A DNA stretch of 39,099 nucleotides from Zestosphaera sp. (GTDB lineage Archaea; Thermoproteota; Thermoprotei_A; Sulfolobales; NBVN01), in the NCBI GenBank assembly GCA_038843015.1, contig JAWBSH010000008.1, forward strand, positions 1-39,099, given 5' to 3'. The notes beneath the pieces are model-generated. The model ran no database searches. It was not told the origin of the DNA and saw nothing but the letters and a program-made list of their open reading frames with translations. The translations under genes were made by a program, and so were the position numbers. How positions within the stretch are numbered: position 1 is the first letter of the stretch; the number at the start of each line of letters is the position of its first letter. Below, piece after piece: positions 15,935-24,321 of the stretch.

Positions 15935-17875
15935 CTACTCACCTTCAAGAAGTTTCGTCACGTGCTCATAAAACCTAACCCACCACTTCTTAAGGCCCTC
16001 AATTAAATCAGTACTTACTTCTAAACACCACTCAGCAGAACCGAACTCGCACGCAGCACTCCTCAGTATGTTTAGAACTTTACTACTTTCCCAGAAAACG
16101 TTGTCTGAGCCCGCTTTAACTTGGTATTCTCGGATCATTTTGTAGTATTTTCTTGCATGACGCAACATATCGCCTTCGTAACCGAGAGAGATCTTATAAA
16201 GCTCGGGTAGCACTTTCTCAACCCACGACCTATGGAATCTACACCACCCAGCATTCTCAACTAGGTACTCCATTAAAGCTCTATTGACTGACACGCTAGC
16301 AAATTCTTCAGGTTCTGAGAAAGCTGGTGTGTAGTAAGTCCAGTATTTTCCGAGGATAGGGAGCGGCGCGAAGACTCCCGGCGACCAGTAGAAGTTAGGC
16401 GTCATGTAGCCTCCTGAGCCGAAAGGAATATAAACTGCTAAATCCTCGAATCTTACACCCTTCTCACGGACTCTCTCATTAAATATTTCGTTAAGTTTCT
16501 TGCACGCTTCCCTCAACCCCTCTTCTGCTACGAGTCTAAGTAGCTTGTTGTCAGAGAAGACTAGGCTCTCGACGAGCTTCATAGCTATCTCTTTATTTCT
16601 TCTCGTATGATCTTCGCGCCACTTGGCCGGGTCGATTACAGGCGTAGTATCTAGACCTACATCCTCAGGTCTTAAAAGCTCTTTTTCTAAGACCTCCATT
16701 AGCCAGCCGAGAATATTGCCTGCTTCAATAGCGTCTAATCCTAACTCATCAATTAAGTCCAGGACTTCTAGAGCTTCATTAAAGTCTAAGACACCGATTA
16801 TAGGACCTACAGCATTTAAAGGTTCGTAATCTACGTGTTTGTTATCAATGGTTTTCTTACACCTAACTGGGCACGGCTCATCACAAGTACGCCATATCCC
16901 GGTACCAATTATTTTTTCGTTAAATGGTTTTAGGAATTTATCTACTATATTCTTGTAAATCACTTCTCTAACTTCTTTACTAGATAGTAGAGAGTTCCAG
17001 TTATGTGATGGTATTTTCTCACGGTAAATCACTATGTTACTACCTAGCGTTCCGCCAGTTTTTGTTTCTAGGTCGTAACTATACTTAGATGTTCCCTCAA
17101 TGACGTTCTTGACGAAAGGCTTCTTTAACTGGGCTGTTACTAGGGAGTTTATGAACTCAAACCTCCCTCTCACATCATTCGATTCTCTCTCTCCACCGAA
17201 AATCACGGCGAAAACGTTATGAGCTCTAGCTAAGACACTACCACCACCGCCTCTCGCAGCCCAGTCTTCCACTCTCACGTTCATAGTAGCGTAATCTATT
17301 GAGGGTGAGTATATGCCGCCCATACGCGTACTGAAAGACGCAGGTCCTACAAGAATCATTCTCCCGTTATATTTTGTCAAAAAACTTGCGTATTTGCTTA
17401 TTAAGTACTTGGTTAGTCCTCTAGTACCTCGCTTACCTTCATACCCTCTATATATCGTCAGTAAGTCTTCTATGTTGAGGTGATCAAACTCTATTCTCAA
17501 ACCTTCTTTAGCGCCCTCGACTAACACAGCAGCAGGTCTTGACGCCCTGCCCTCGAAAACGATCCCGTCAATACCTGTCTTGACAAACCTGTAAGCTCCT
17601 CCCCCGAGAGCAGATATGTGAAGACTCCTAGATAGAGGACTCCTAAAAACGAAGATGAGTCTATGACTACCGAAAATAGCTTCATTAGCGAAGAAACCCT
17701 TACCCATAACAACAATATTCTCTTCGCTAAAGATGTCATGTCTGTAACTCTCATAAACGTTGAGGTGTAGGTGAACTCCTAAATCAACAGGTCCTAAGAA
17801 CCCCTCATACGTTCTTAACTCATATTTCTCATGCGTTAAGTCTACGTGAGCGTACTTGAATGTCAGCTTAACCAA
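15935..17875 (-). CDS. gor: Glyceraldehyde-3-phosphate:ferredoxin oxidoreductase (GAPOR)
   Basis: A 646-residue tungsten-pterin enzyme that oxidises glyceraldehyde 3-phosphate to 3-phosphoglycerate with ferredoxin, the one-step glycolytic bypass of many hyperthermophilic archaea. It matches GAPOR rather than AOR: the N-terminal VDLGV block, GSHRLIFVFRSPL, SALGGGAYRF, EDWAARGGGGSVLARAHNVF, and the Fe-S Cys spacing C-x3-C-x3-C in TCDEPCPVRC (about residues 331-339) instead of the C-x2-C-x3-C of other AOR-family members. A fourth Cys is in NAGWCRFH. TTG 17875 is preferred because GGGGG lies seven bases upstream; a longer frame reaches 17893. It is followed closely by the Fe-S flavoprotein and is divergent from the polyferredoxin/WOR-like pair. 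Confidence 0.88.
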   Translation of the reverse strand: MVKLTFKYAHVDLTHEKYELRTYEGFLGPVDLGVHLHLNVYESYRHDIFSEENIVVMGKGFFANEAIFGSHRLIFVFRSPLSRSLHISALGGGAYRFVKTGIDGIVFEGRASRPAAVLVEGAKEGLRIEFDHLNIEDLLTIYRGYEGKRGTRGLTKYLISKYASFLTKYNGRMILVGPASFSTRMGGIYSPSIDYATMNVRVEDWAARGGGGSVLARAHNVFAVIFGGERESNDVRGRFEFINSLVTAQLKKPFVKNVIEGTSKYSYDLETKTGGTLGSNIVIYREKIPSHNWNSLLSSKEVREVIYKNIVDKFLKPFNEKIIGTGIWRTCDEPCPVRCKKTIDNKHVDYEPLNAVGPIIGVLDFNEALEVLDLIDELGLDAIEAGNILGWLMEVLEKELLRPEDVGLDTTPVIDPAKWREDHTRRNKEIAMKLVESLVFSDNKLLRLVAEEGLREACKKLNEIFNERVREKGVRFEDLAVYIPFGSGGYMTPNFYWSPGVFAPLPILGKYWTYYTPAFSEPEEFASVSVNRALMEYLVENAGWCRFHRSWVEKVLPELYKISLGYEGDMLRHARKYYKMIREYQVKAGSDNVFWESSKVLNILRSAACEFGSAEWCLEVSTDLIEGLKKWWVRFYEHVTKLLEGE

Positions 17876-17990
17876 GTAGCAACCCCCTAACAATGTCTAC
17901 AAGAAGTAATTAACTTAAATGTGTGTAATAGAACACGTTTAATTTAATGTTAAAAACTTCTGGGAGGCACTCTATAAGGGTGTTTAGGAA
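17876..17990. promoter_or_regulatory. Divergent promoter, gor / polyferredoxin-WOR operon
   Basis: A 115-base divergent region. Minus-strand TATA-like CATTTAAGTTAATT lies at 17910-17923. On plus, CGTTTAATTTAATG (17937-17950) or CTCTATAAGG (17969-17978) may serve. The minus-strand element AAACGTGTTCTATTA at 17926-17940 repeats that in the 13416-13474 promoter with one mismatch. Confidence 0.45.
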
Positions 17991-18479
17991 TTGAGCTCTA
18001 TGGAAGTATCTGTTAATTCAGACTTATGTACGGGTTGTCACTTGTGTGAGTTGGTGTGTAGTACTTACCACTTTAATAAATCATCAATAAAACTCTCGAG
18101 AATCATAGTATATAAGGATAAAGCAAGCGCTAAATTCACGCCTATCCTATGTGTTTCCTGCCCTGGAATGCCCTGCGCTAAGGCGTGCCCCACGAACGCT
18201 ATAGTTAAAAATAAACAGACAGGAATGCCTGAAGTCATAATAGAAAAGTGCTCCTCCTGCGGAGACTGTGTTAAGGCATGCCCCTACATGGCAATACGTT
18301 TTGAACCATCAGTATATGCTTACCCCCTAATTTGCGACTTATGTGGTGGCGACCCACAGTGTATCAATGTTTGCTGGCCTGGCGCGTTAACTAAAGCTAT
18401 GAGTCTATCAGAGAAGTTCAGGGGAGCTGCTAAAGCCCGCTCTGTCATCGCGGAAATAATAAGTAAGTACACGAGGTGA
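17991..18479 (+). CDS. Polyferredoxin-like subunit with four Cys clusters
   Basis: A 162-residue Fe-S protein with four cysteine groups, in order CTGCHLCELVC, CVSCPGMPCAKACP, CSSCGDCVKACP and CDLCGGDPQCINVCWP, predicting up to four [4Fe-4S] clusters as in the HycB/CooF type. Its stop overlaps the following oxidoreductase frame. The arrangement, a polyferredoxin immediately before an AOR-family gene, matches what is known for WOR5 in Pyrococcus furiosus (PF1479/PF1480), so it is probably the electron-transfer partner of the next gene. Start TTG 17991 has GGGTG eight bases upstream; ATG 18000 is an alternative. Confidence 0.88.
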   Translation: MSSMEVSVNSDLCTGCHLCELVCSTYHFNKSSIKLSRIIVYKDKASAKFTPILCVSCPGMPCAKACPTNAIVKNKQTGMPEVIIEKCSSCGDCVKACPYMAIRFEPSVYAYPLICDLCGGDPQCINVCWPGALTKAMSLSEKFRGAAKARSVIAEIISKYTR

Positions 18480-18484
18480 TTGAC

Positions 18485-20389
18485 GTGGTTTACTCCGTTA
18501 ATGGTAGGATACTCCACGTTGATCTGACTAACGATAAGGTCTGGGTAGAGAAGTACGGTAACGACTTGCTAGAGTTATTTATAGGCTCCAGAGGTATTCA
18601 AGCCCGACTCTATTGGGACCTCGTAAGTCCTGAAGCCAAAGCCTTCAGTAGCGGTAATGTGTTGTTCGTTGGTTCAGGCACGTTTACTGGAACTCCTCTC
18701 CCCAGCTCAGGTAGAACAACAGTCACCTTCAAGAGTCCAGCTACAAATATGTACTTTAAGGCTAGCGTGGGCGGAGATTTCGGACTCAAACTGAAGCTTA
18801 ACGGGTATGACGTAGTAGCTATTCACGGCGTTTCTGAGAAGCCTGTATACGTCTATATCGAGAACGACCACGTAGACATAATACCAGCTGACAAATACTG
18901 GGGTCTTGATGTCAGAACTGCTCACATAGAATTAATAAGGAAGCACGGCTTAGACGCTGACACGCTGTTAATAGGGCCTGCTGGCGAAAACCTAGTTAAG
19001 TATGCGTCAGTAAATTGCTCTGTCTATAACGTGGCCGCTCGAGGAGGTGGCGGGGCTGTATTAGGTTACAAGAAACTTAAAGGAATAGTCGCTAGTAAAG
19101 GGGACAGGTCGGTAATACTCTACAACCCTAAGAAGTTCTACGAGAAATCATTGAAGGTCTCCCTAAATATAATGAATGATGCCGCGTTAGTAGCTACCGC
19201 GAAGTTCGGTACTGCTAGCGCTACTATGGGTCTAGATAGAACCAGCACGTTACCATGCTATAATTTCAGGAGGTCTTTCTGGGAAAACGCGTATAGGAAC
19301 GCGGGTGAGTATTATGTCGAGGCAGGCTACCTAATCGGGAGAGCTGGCTGTGCTCAATGCATTGTGAGTTGCCACCGTCATACCGCAACAAGTAAATATG
19401 GTGGTGTAGACACAGTAGGTCCTGAGTATGAGACGTCAAACGCTCTGGGCGGTAACTTAGGAAACTCAGATACAGATGCTCTCATAAAAATGAACGACTT
19501 GGCTAATATCTACGGCTTAGATACTATATCCTTAGGCGGTGTTATTGGTTGGGTTATGGAGTCTTACGAGAGAGGATATCTGAAGGACTTGAAAGAAGAG
19601 TTAGGTGTCGAACCCCTGTGGGGGAATGTAGACGCAATCATTAAACTCATAGAAGATATAACGTTTAGGAGAGGAACAGGAGACCTTCTAGCTGAGGGTT
19701 TAGCGATAGCGTGTGAGAAAGTAGGCACAGAAACTTGTAAGTGGGCTATTCAGTCAAGAGGTCTAGAACATTCAAGAGTGGAGACTAGGATAGCTAGAGC
19801 TTACGCACTAGCTTTCGCGTTAAACCCAAGAGGTCCTGACCACTTACACACAGAAACTTTTGCTGAATTCGGATTCACGGAAGAAGCTAGAAGACTCATT
19901 AAGAGGCTTACTGGCAGTGAAGAAAACGCTGGTATAGGGAAAGACTCTGGCAGACCCGAGATAGTGGTATGGCACGAGGACATCTACGCCGTTACGGATA
20001 GCGTTGGATTATGTGCTTTCATAGATACTGCTGGGTTCGCAGTAGATGAGGTCATGTTAAGTGAGTTATTTGAGGACGCTACGGGTATCGCGAGCACGCC
20101 AGAGAAAATAATGAAGTCTGGCGAGAGGATAGTAACGCTTGAGAGAATGATTCAAGTTAGAGAAGGGCGCTCAAGAAAAGACGACACACTACCTTGGAGA
20201 ATCTTAAATGAAGAGATCATAACTAGAGAAGGGAAGAGATACGTGTTTACAGAAGAAACCCTCAATTCTATGCTAGATAAGTATTTCAAGCTCCGTGGCT
20301 GGAACGTCGAGAAAGGCATACCTACCCCAGAAAAACTCAAGGAACTGAAGCTAGAGTTCGCTATAGAAGAGGCATTAAGACGTGTCTAA
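18485..20389 (+). CDS. Tungsten-containing oxidoreductase, WOR5-like (AOR family)
   Basis: A 634-residue AOR-family protein. The N-terminal domain shows GRILHVDLTNDKVWVE, FVGSGTFTGTPLPSSGRTTV, LLIGPAGENLVKYAS and VAARGGGGAVLG, all tungstopterin-contact blocks. The [4Fe-4S] ligands are the C-x2-C-x3-C of CAQCIVSC (about residues 289-296) plus the Cys of DSVGLCAF. GTG 18485 is preferred, with GAGGTG six bases upstream; a frame from 18476 also exists and overlaps the polyferredoxin stop. The polyferredoxin neighbour suggests a broad-specificity aldehyde oxidoreductase of the WOR5 kind. The real substrate, perhaps an aldehyde from amino-acid or sugar breakdown, is unknown. Confidence 0.85.
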   Translation: MVYSVNGRILHVDLTNDKVWVEKYGNDLLELFIGSRGIQARLYWDLVSPEAKAFSSGNVLFVGSGTFTGTPLPSSGRTTVTFKSPATNMYFKASVGGDFGLKLKLNGYDVVAIHGVSEKPVYVYIENDHVDIIPADKYWGLDVRTAHIELIRKHGLDADTLLIGPAGENLVKYASVNCSVYNVAARGGGGAVLGYKKLKGIVASKGDRSVILYNPKKFYEKSLKVSLNIMNDAALVATAKFGTASATMGLDRTSTLPCYNFRRSFWENAYRNAGEYYVEAGYLIGRAGCAQCIVSCHRHTATSKYGGVDTVGPEYETSNALGGNLGNSDTDALIKMNDLANIYGLDTISLGGVIGWVMESYERGYLKDLKEELGVEPLWGNVDAIIKLIEDITFRRGTGDLLAEGLAIACEKVGTETCKWAIQSRGLEHSRVETRIARAYALAFALNPRGPDHLHTETFAEFGFTEEARRLIKRLTGSEENAGIGKDSGRPEIVVWHEDIYAVTDSVGLCAFIDTAGFAVDEVMLSELFEDATGIASTPEKIMKSGERIVTLERMIQVREGRSRKDDTLPWRILNEEIITREGKRYVFTEETLNSMLDKYFKLRGWNVEKGIPTPEKLKELKLEFAIEEALRRV

Positions 20390-20447
20390 TCATAGTCAGT
20401 AAGTGTTAAATCTATGTGAATACTAGATTGGATGAGGGTCGTCACTA

Positions 20448-20723
20448 ATGCCGGTACTAAGAGTTCACGTCTTGTCAGATAGACTGGCAAAACTCCTCCA
20501 GTGTAATGAAGCTAGCATAAAGGTTGAGTCAGGCAGTTACTCCATAAACGAATTAATTGAACTCATATCTTCACATATACATAACATCAAGTCTGTTTTA
20601 GAGAAGATGAGAGACTCGATATTTGTGGCGATTAATGGTCAAGTTAGATATAACTACGACGAGAAAATCGATGTAGTTGATGACGTGAAGATAGTAATAT
20701 TCGAGGTAGGAGCTGGGGGCTAG
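20448..20723 (+). CDS. MoaD/ThiS-like ubiquitin-fold sulfur carrier
   Basis: A 91-residue beta-grasp protein ending in Gly-Gly (IVIFEVGAGG), the tail that an E1-like enzyme adenylates and charges with sulfur. Length and the FVAINGQV and VVDDVKIVIFE blocks fit MoaD, the small subunit of molybdopterin synthase. In tungsten-using archaea it would supply the dithiolene sulfurs of tungstopterin. It follows the WOR5-like gene by 58 bases on the same strand, and a MoeB-like E1 is encoded at 30.5 kb. Start ATG 20448. It converges on the fucose-isomerase-like gene with 21 bases between them. Confidence 0.85.
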   Translation: MPVLRVHVLSDRLAKLLQCNEASIKVESGSYSINELIELISSHIHNIKSVLEKMRDSIFVAINGQVRYNYDEKIDVVDDVKIVIFEVGAGG

Positions 20724-20744
20724 CGATCGCGAGCGCCACGTACT

Positions 20745-22115
20745 CTACTCAGGCTCGTATTGTATTTCTAGTCTCATTAATTTAGACAGCATCAAGAGTT
20801 CGTAGCTCCAGTCGCCGTAGGCGATAACCCGATGAAGAGGTTGGTTGTAATGCCATAACCACTTCACAGAGTTCTTTACTAAAGTCTTAATCTTAGTTCT
20901 GCATGCTAGGTCTATTAAGGGTGTGTCAATTATCTTGTTAATGTGTAGATAGAGCTTGCTGAAATCTGGTGATATTTGAGTTATAGTGACTACCTGTCCT
21001 AAACTCATCTTAGTTCTTACTACTACTGGTTTTCCACTCTCGTCGTGAGTGTCAAGAGCGTAGGGCTCTGGTTCTCCAGTAAAGCCCTTCATTTTGGTTG
21101 GTGCGGTACAGTGAGCGTATATAATGGAGTTATCTCTAAAGTCTATTACTGGGTCGGAGATCCATGCGGGCCTCCCAGCTAGATACTTAAACACTACCTG
21201 AATTAATAAGGAACTTAAGTCAGCCTCACATGCTGTAGGGATCCCCTCATCGTTTAGAAGCGAAACAGCAACACACGGCGTTACAGGCAATAGATTCAGG
21301 TCTTTAAGCATTATAGTAAAGCAATTCACACCTAATGCCTCAGCACCATATTTACTCAATAGTTTTTTAAGTGCGATGTAAATCTTGACAGCCTTAATTA
21401 AGTCTTCTAAACTAACGTTCTCCCTAACCCAATAACTTCTTCTTAAGAGGTTATCAGCCGTGGTCTTAGCCTCCTCGTCACTAACGCTGGAATAAGCGTC
21501 AATTAATTCTTCATAACTCACGAAAATCAAGTCAAGAAACTCTTTAAGCCTCGAATAATACGTGTTTGAGTATACTCTATCGCCTGAGTATATTTCGTGC
21601 CTATGGAGTGATTCTAGAGATGCTTCCTCAGGTACAGTAACCACTAGAGTCTTTATTTTCTGTTTTAACCTGATGTACGTGCATAAGACCCTGAGTCCCT
21701 TAATCATGTCTTCTCTATCACTAGATGACACGCTTATTAGTGGGTAGCCCTCTCTCATAAGCTCCGCTATCTCAGGCCATGCGAGAGAGTAGTACGGCTC
21801 GGTTAAGACTAAGGTAGGCTTACCTAACGCTTGGATTACTTCGTAAAATAAATTGTAGTTGATGCTTGTCGTGAGAATGTATATGACGACGCCGTCAATC
21901 TCGGGAGATTTAGATAAGACATCCTCGAAGTCTTTTCTCTCCTTAATCCATTTCTTAACGACAAACCTGCACCTCCCCTCACACCAGGCGTCGCTCTCGT
22001 TAATCAACTCATTAATTTTCTTTCCAACATCGTAATTATGTAACGGCCAAGCCATTAAAGGCGCTCCTTCCCTACCGAAGAATAATAGAGCTAAACTCGC
22101 TTTATCGCTCAACAT
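20745..22115 (-). CDS. L-fucose/arabinose isomerase-like protein
   Basis: A 456-residue protein of the L-fucose isomerase-like superfamily. The N-terminal half is two Rossmann-like segments (DGVVIYILTTSINYNLFYEV, KPTLVLTEPYYSLAWPEIA). The C-terminal domain shows the family core: GVNCFTIM, PCVAVSLLNDEGIPTACEAD with the metal-binding Glu/Asp, and IIYAHCTAP with a His ligand. It probably isomerises an aldose/ketose pair or acts on a related sugar. ATG 22115 is chosen because GAGGGGTGT precedes it and the TATA box (22158-22165) would place the transcription start near 22133, downstream of the longer-frame GTG at 22154. Substrate unknown. Confidence 0.75.
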   Translation of the reverse strand: MLSDKASLALLFFGREGAPLMAWPLHNYDVGKKINELINESDAWCEGRCRFVVKKWIKERKDFEDVLSKSPEIDGVVIYILTTSINYNLFYEVIQALGKPTLVLTEPYYSLAWPEIAELMREGYPLISVSSSDREDMIKGLRVLCTYIRLKQKIKTLVVTVPEEASLESLHRHEIYSGDRVYSNTYYSRLKEFLDLIFVSYEELIDAYSSVSDEEAKTTADNLLRRSYWVRENVSLEDLIKAVKIYIALKKLLSKYGAEALGVNCFTIMLKDLNLLPVTPCVAVSLLNDEGIPTACEADLSSLLIQVVFKYLAGRPAWISDPVIDFRDNSIIYAHCTAPTKMKGFTGEPEPYALDTHDESGKPVVVRTKMSLGQVVTITQISPDFSKLYLHINKIIDTPLIDLACRTKIKTLVKNSVKWLWHYNQPLHRVIAYGDWSYELLMLSKLMRLEIQYEPE

Positions 22116-22260
22116 ACACCCCTCGTGTAGTGAGTTCCCACCAGTTTTAAGCACATAATATAAAAGGTTAGAAGAGTCCTGAGAAGGAACTCAGGAGTTC
22201 AGGTCTTTGTCAGGTATGTTCTGAAAACTCCAGAAACCCCAACATTTTAGGTGTTGGTCT
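22116..22260 (-). promoter_or_regulatory. Promoter of the isomerase-like gene with palindromic operator
   Basis: On the minus strand TTTTATATTAT (22155-22165) is a good TATA box. Just upstream, TCCTGAG-N6-CTCAGGA (22177-22196) is a perfect seven-base dyad, placed where an archaeal activator or BRE-blocking repressor would bind. A second dyad, CCAACA-N7-TGTTGG (22239-22257), starts four bases after the stop of the upstream gene and may be its 3' hairpin. Confidence 0.55.
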
Positions 22261-22608
22261 CTAGCTGTGATTACTTGACCGCATTTCTTTAGGAGTTAGA
22301 CTTCCTAGTTCTTCACAGAATTTAAGTCCGTAACTACTTAATCTGTAGTAAGTTGCTGTAGCTATACTTCCCCCGCTACCGGTTTTAATACTGCACACGG
22401 CTCTTAACGGACACTCAGCACACGGACAAGCAGTTCCTACCTCAACTCTCGTTAGGATTCCCTCACTAATTAACGCTGAGAGTAGTACCTCTACCTCCGT
22501 GGGTGATAGCTTAAATTTACTCATCATATCCTGTAGCGTTAGTACCTTGGAGGAGCATAACGCTCTCACGACCTTCCCGAATAACTCTCTACTCTCCAAA
22601 ATCACCAC
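22261..22608 (-). CDS. Winged-helix protein with Cys4 cluster (TFE-beta candidate)
   Basis: A 115-residue protein. Residues 1-55 form a winged helix (VVRALCSSKVLTLQDMMSKF, SPTEVEVLLSALISEGILTR). It is followed by a tight cysteine motif CPCAECPLRAVC (C-x-C-x2-C-x5-C) suited to an Fe-S cluster or zinc, then a short aromatic tail. The size and the WH-then-Fe-S order fit TFE-beta, the crenarchaeal transcription factor related to RPC39, but FeoC-like or other redox-sensing regulators share this layout. Its GTG start overlaps the end of the aCPSF2 gene, so both are cotranscribed, pairing a possible transcription factor with an RNA 3'-end/5'-3' nuclease. Confidence 0.7.
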   Translation of the reverse strand: MVILESRELFGKVVRALCSSKVLTLQDMMSKFKLSPTEVEVLLSALISEGILTRVEVGTACPCAECPLRAVCSIKTGSGGSIATATYYRLSSYGLKFCEELGSLTPKEMRSSNHS

Positions 22609-23876
22609 TCTAAAATAATTTCCTCGTTGTTATGAGGTAAATGTACAGACAAGTCATTCATGGCTTCTCTTATTTTCTCTGTGAAGTACTTGCCTACTTT
22701 CTCGCTAGTGTGTACTACTATAACGTGCTTTACCTCTTTAAAGCTTTTGAGTAGTTCTAAGAGACCGTCAACTCCAGCATGACTTGAGAAGTCAAACCAC
22801 TGAACTCTAGCTTTAACAGGCCCTATCTCCTCCGTGGGAACCCCGTCTTCTAAGAGGTGCCTGCCAGGAGTTCCGGGAGCTTGGTAAGAAACCATGAAGA
22901 CAGCGTTGAGCGGGTCTCCAGCCAACTTCTTTAGGTAGTAGACTGCGGGACCTCCTTTAAGCATGCCTGCCGAAGCCACTATGACGTTACCGCGTCCATC
23001 AACAATTCTCCTCCTCTGAGAAGGCCTTATTACAGGCTTAAATTCTTCCTTAGATTTCAGGAGTTCCTCGTACTTATTTATGTATTCAGGGTAGCTTATG
23101 AAGACTTCGTAAATCTGTCTTATCATGCCATCATAGAAAACACTGCCGTCAAAACCCTCGTAAAGTATCGTCAGTATTTCCTGTGCTCTGCCCAGACTGA
23201 ATGCCGGAATAAGTACGTTACCTCCCCTGTCAGTGACTTCCTTGACAGCGTCCAGAAATTCTTTCTCGACGAGCTTTCTAGGCGGGTGTCTTATCCAGCC
23301 GTAAGTTGCCTCAATAATCACTACGTCGGCTTTAACTCCCGAGACGCTAGCTCTAGAGACTAACCTAGTATCTATTGTGTTCACGTCACCCGTGTAAACA
23401 ACGCTAGACTCGCCCGCCTCAACGTAAGCCATCGAACTACCCGGTATGTGTCCAGCGTTAAGAAGCTTAACTCTGTAATCACCTAGGTAGATTTCTTTAT
23501 CGTATGAGTAGTCTGGGATGCTGTCAATCATGTTGTAGAGGTCTACCTCCTCGTAGGGCAGGTAATAGCCAGAAATCTTTATAAAGTCTTTAATCATTAT
23601 CTCACACAGCCTCTTAGTCAAGGCAGTAGTTACTGTAGGAACTCTAGAAGTCACGTGAAGCATCGGCGCAGCCCCAACGTGATCTAAGTGTGCGTGTGTT
23701 AAAACAAGTCCTGCTATCTCAGAAGGCTTCACGTGTTCTGGGAATCTGGGCTTGTCTTCCTCATCAAAATTTACCCCGTAATCCAGCAATAGTGACTGCT
23801 TATTATTACCTACGTTAACGCACACAGCAGCCCTACCTACTTCGCGTCCGCCGCCAAGTACTTTCACCTTAAGCAC
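22602..23876 (-). CDS. Beta-CASP ribonuclease aCPSF2 / archaeal RNase J type
   Basis: A 424-residue metallo-beta-lactamase/beta-CASP RNase. It has HAHLDHVG (residues 61-68, metal motif 2), NAGHIPGS, VVYTGDVN, IEATYG, the beta-CASP blocks IPAFSLGRAQEIL and VIVASAGMLKGGPA, and the terminal HTSEKVG. There is no N-terminal KH region, which separates it from the larger aCPSF1. Family members degrade RNA 5'-3' or cleave it. Start GTG 23876; GTG 23867 is an alternative that gives the usual MKVLGGGREVG beginning. It shares a promoter region with the divergent NAC gene. Confidence 0.88.
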   Translation of the reverse strand: MLKVKVLGGGREVGRAAVCVNVGNNKQSLLLDYGVNFDEEDKPRFPEHVKPSEIAGLVLTHAHLDHVGAAPMLHVTSRVPTVTTALTKRLCEIMIKDFIKISGYYLPYEEVDLYNMIDSIPDYSYDKEIYLGDYRVKLLNAGHIPGSSMAYVEAGESSVVYTGDVNTIDTRLVSRASVSGVKADVVIIEATYGWIRHPPRKLVEKEFLDAVKEVTDRGGNVLIPAFSLGRAQEILTILYEGFDGSVFYDGMIRQIYEVFISYPEYINKYEELLKSKEEFKPVIRPSQRRRIVDGRGNVIVASAGMLKGGPAVYYLKKLAGDPLNAVFMVSYQAPGTPGRHLLEDGVPTEEIGPVKARVQWFDFSSHAGVDGLLELLKSFKEVKHVIVVHTSEKVGKYFTEKIREAMNDLSVHLPHNNEEIILEW

Positions 23877-23951
23877 TTCAGACCCTATATATAGGGATCG
23901 CTAAATAATTAATATTTGGGTAACATAGTAAATCAGGTACTGGTGATAGTC
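23877..23951. promoter_or_regulatory. Divergent promoter, aCPSF2 / NAC
   Basis: It contains a 14-base perfect palindrome, CCCTATATATAGGG (23883-23896), a textbook TATA box usable on plus, and AATTATTTAG (minus strand, about 23900-23909) placed for the aCPSF2 gene. GGTGA at 23942-23946 is the ribosome-binding site that fixes the NAC start at GTG 23952. Confidence 0.55.
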
Positions 23952-24308
23952 GTGCTCCCAACTAATCCGAGAGAATTAAAGAGGAGAATGAAGCAATTAG
24001 GTATTGATGTGGAGGAATTAAAAGATGTTAAGACAATAACTATCGAATTCCCCGACAAAGAATTAATCATTAGAGAACCTCAAATCGTTGTGATGAAGAT
24101 TCAGGGTCAGAAAATATATTACGTGAGTGGGGGAACTGAGGAAGTTGCTAGTAAGGAGGTAGTGGTGGAGTCAGCGCCCTCAATAAGTGAAGATGACATA
24201 AAGTTCGTTATGGAGCAGACGGGGGCTTCTAGGGAGGAAGCACTGAACGCTTTGAAGAAAGCTGGTGGTGACATACCTCAAGCTATACTCATGCTGACTG
24301 AGAAGTAA
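23952..24308 (+). CDS. nac: Nascent polypeptide-associated complex protein (archaeal NAC alpha)
   Basis: A 118-residue ribosome-associated chaperone that contacts emerging polypeptides as a homodimer. The N-terminus is LPTNPRELKRRMKQLGIDVE, typical of archaeal NAC. The NAC domain (IVVMKIQGQKIYYVSGG) follows, and the C-terminal UBA domain is DIKFVMEQTGASREEALNAL plus DIPQAILMLTE. GTG 23952 is favoured by the upstream GGTGA and by family length; a longer frame starts at TTG 23916. Confidence 0.93.
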   Translation: MLPTNPRELKRRMKQLGIDVEELKDVKTITIEFPDKELIIREPQIVVMKIQGQKIYYVSGGTEEVASKEVVVESAPSISEDDIKFVMEQTGASREEALNALKKAGGDIPQAILMLTEK

Positions 24309-24321
24309 CTCGTCACAAGAG

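Noticed and set aside
20724-20736. GCGATCGC palindrome between moaD-like and isomerase-like genes
   Set aside because: Short self-complementary sequence in a 21-base convergent gap; no supporting context.
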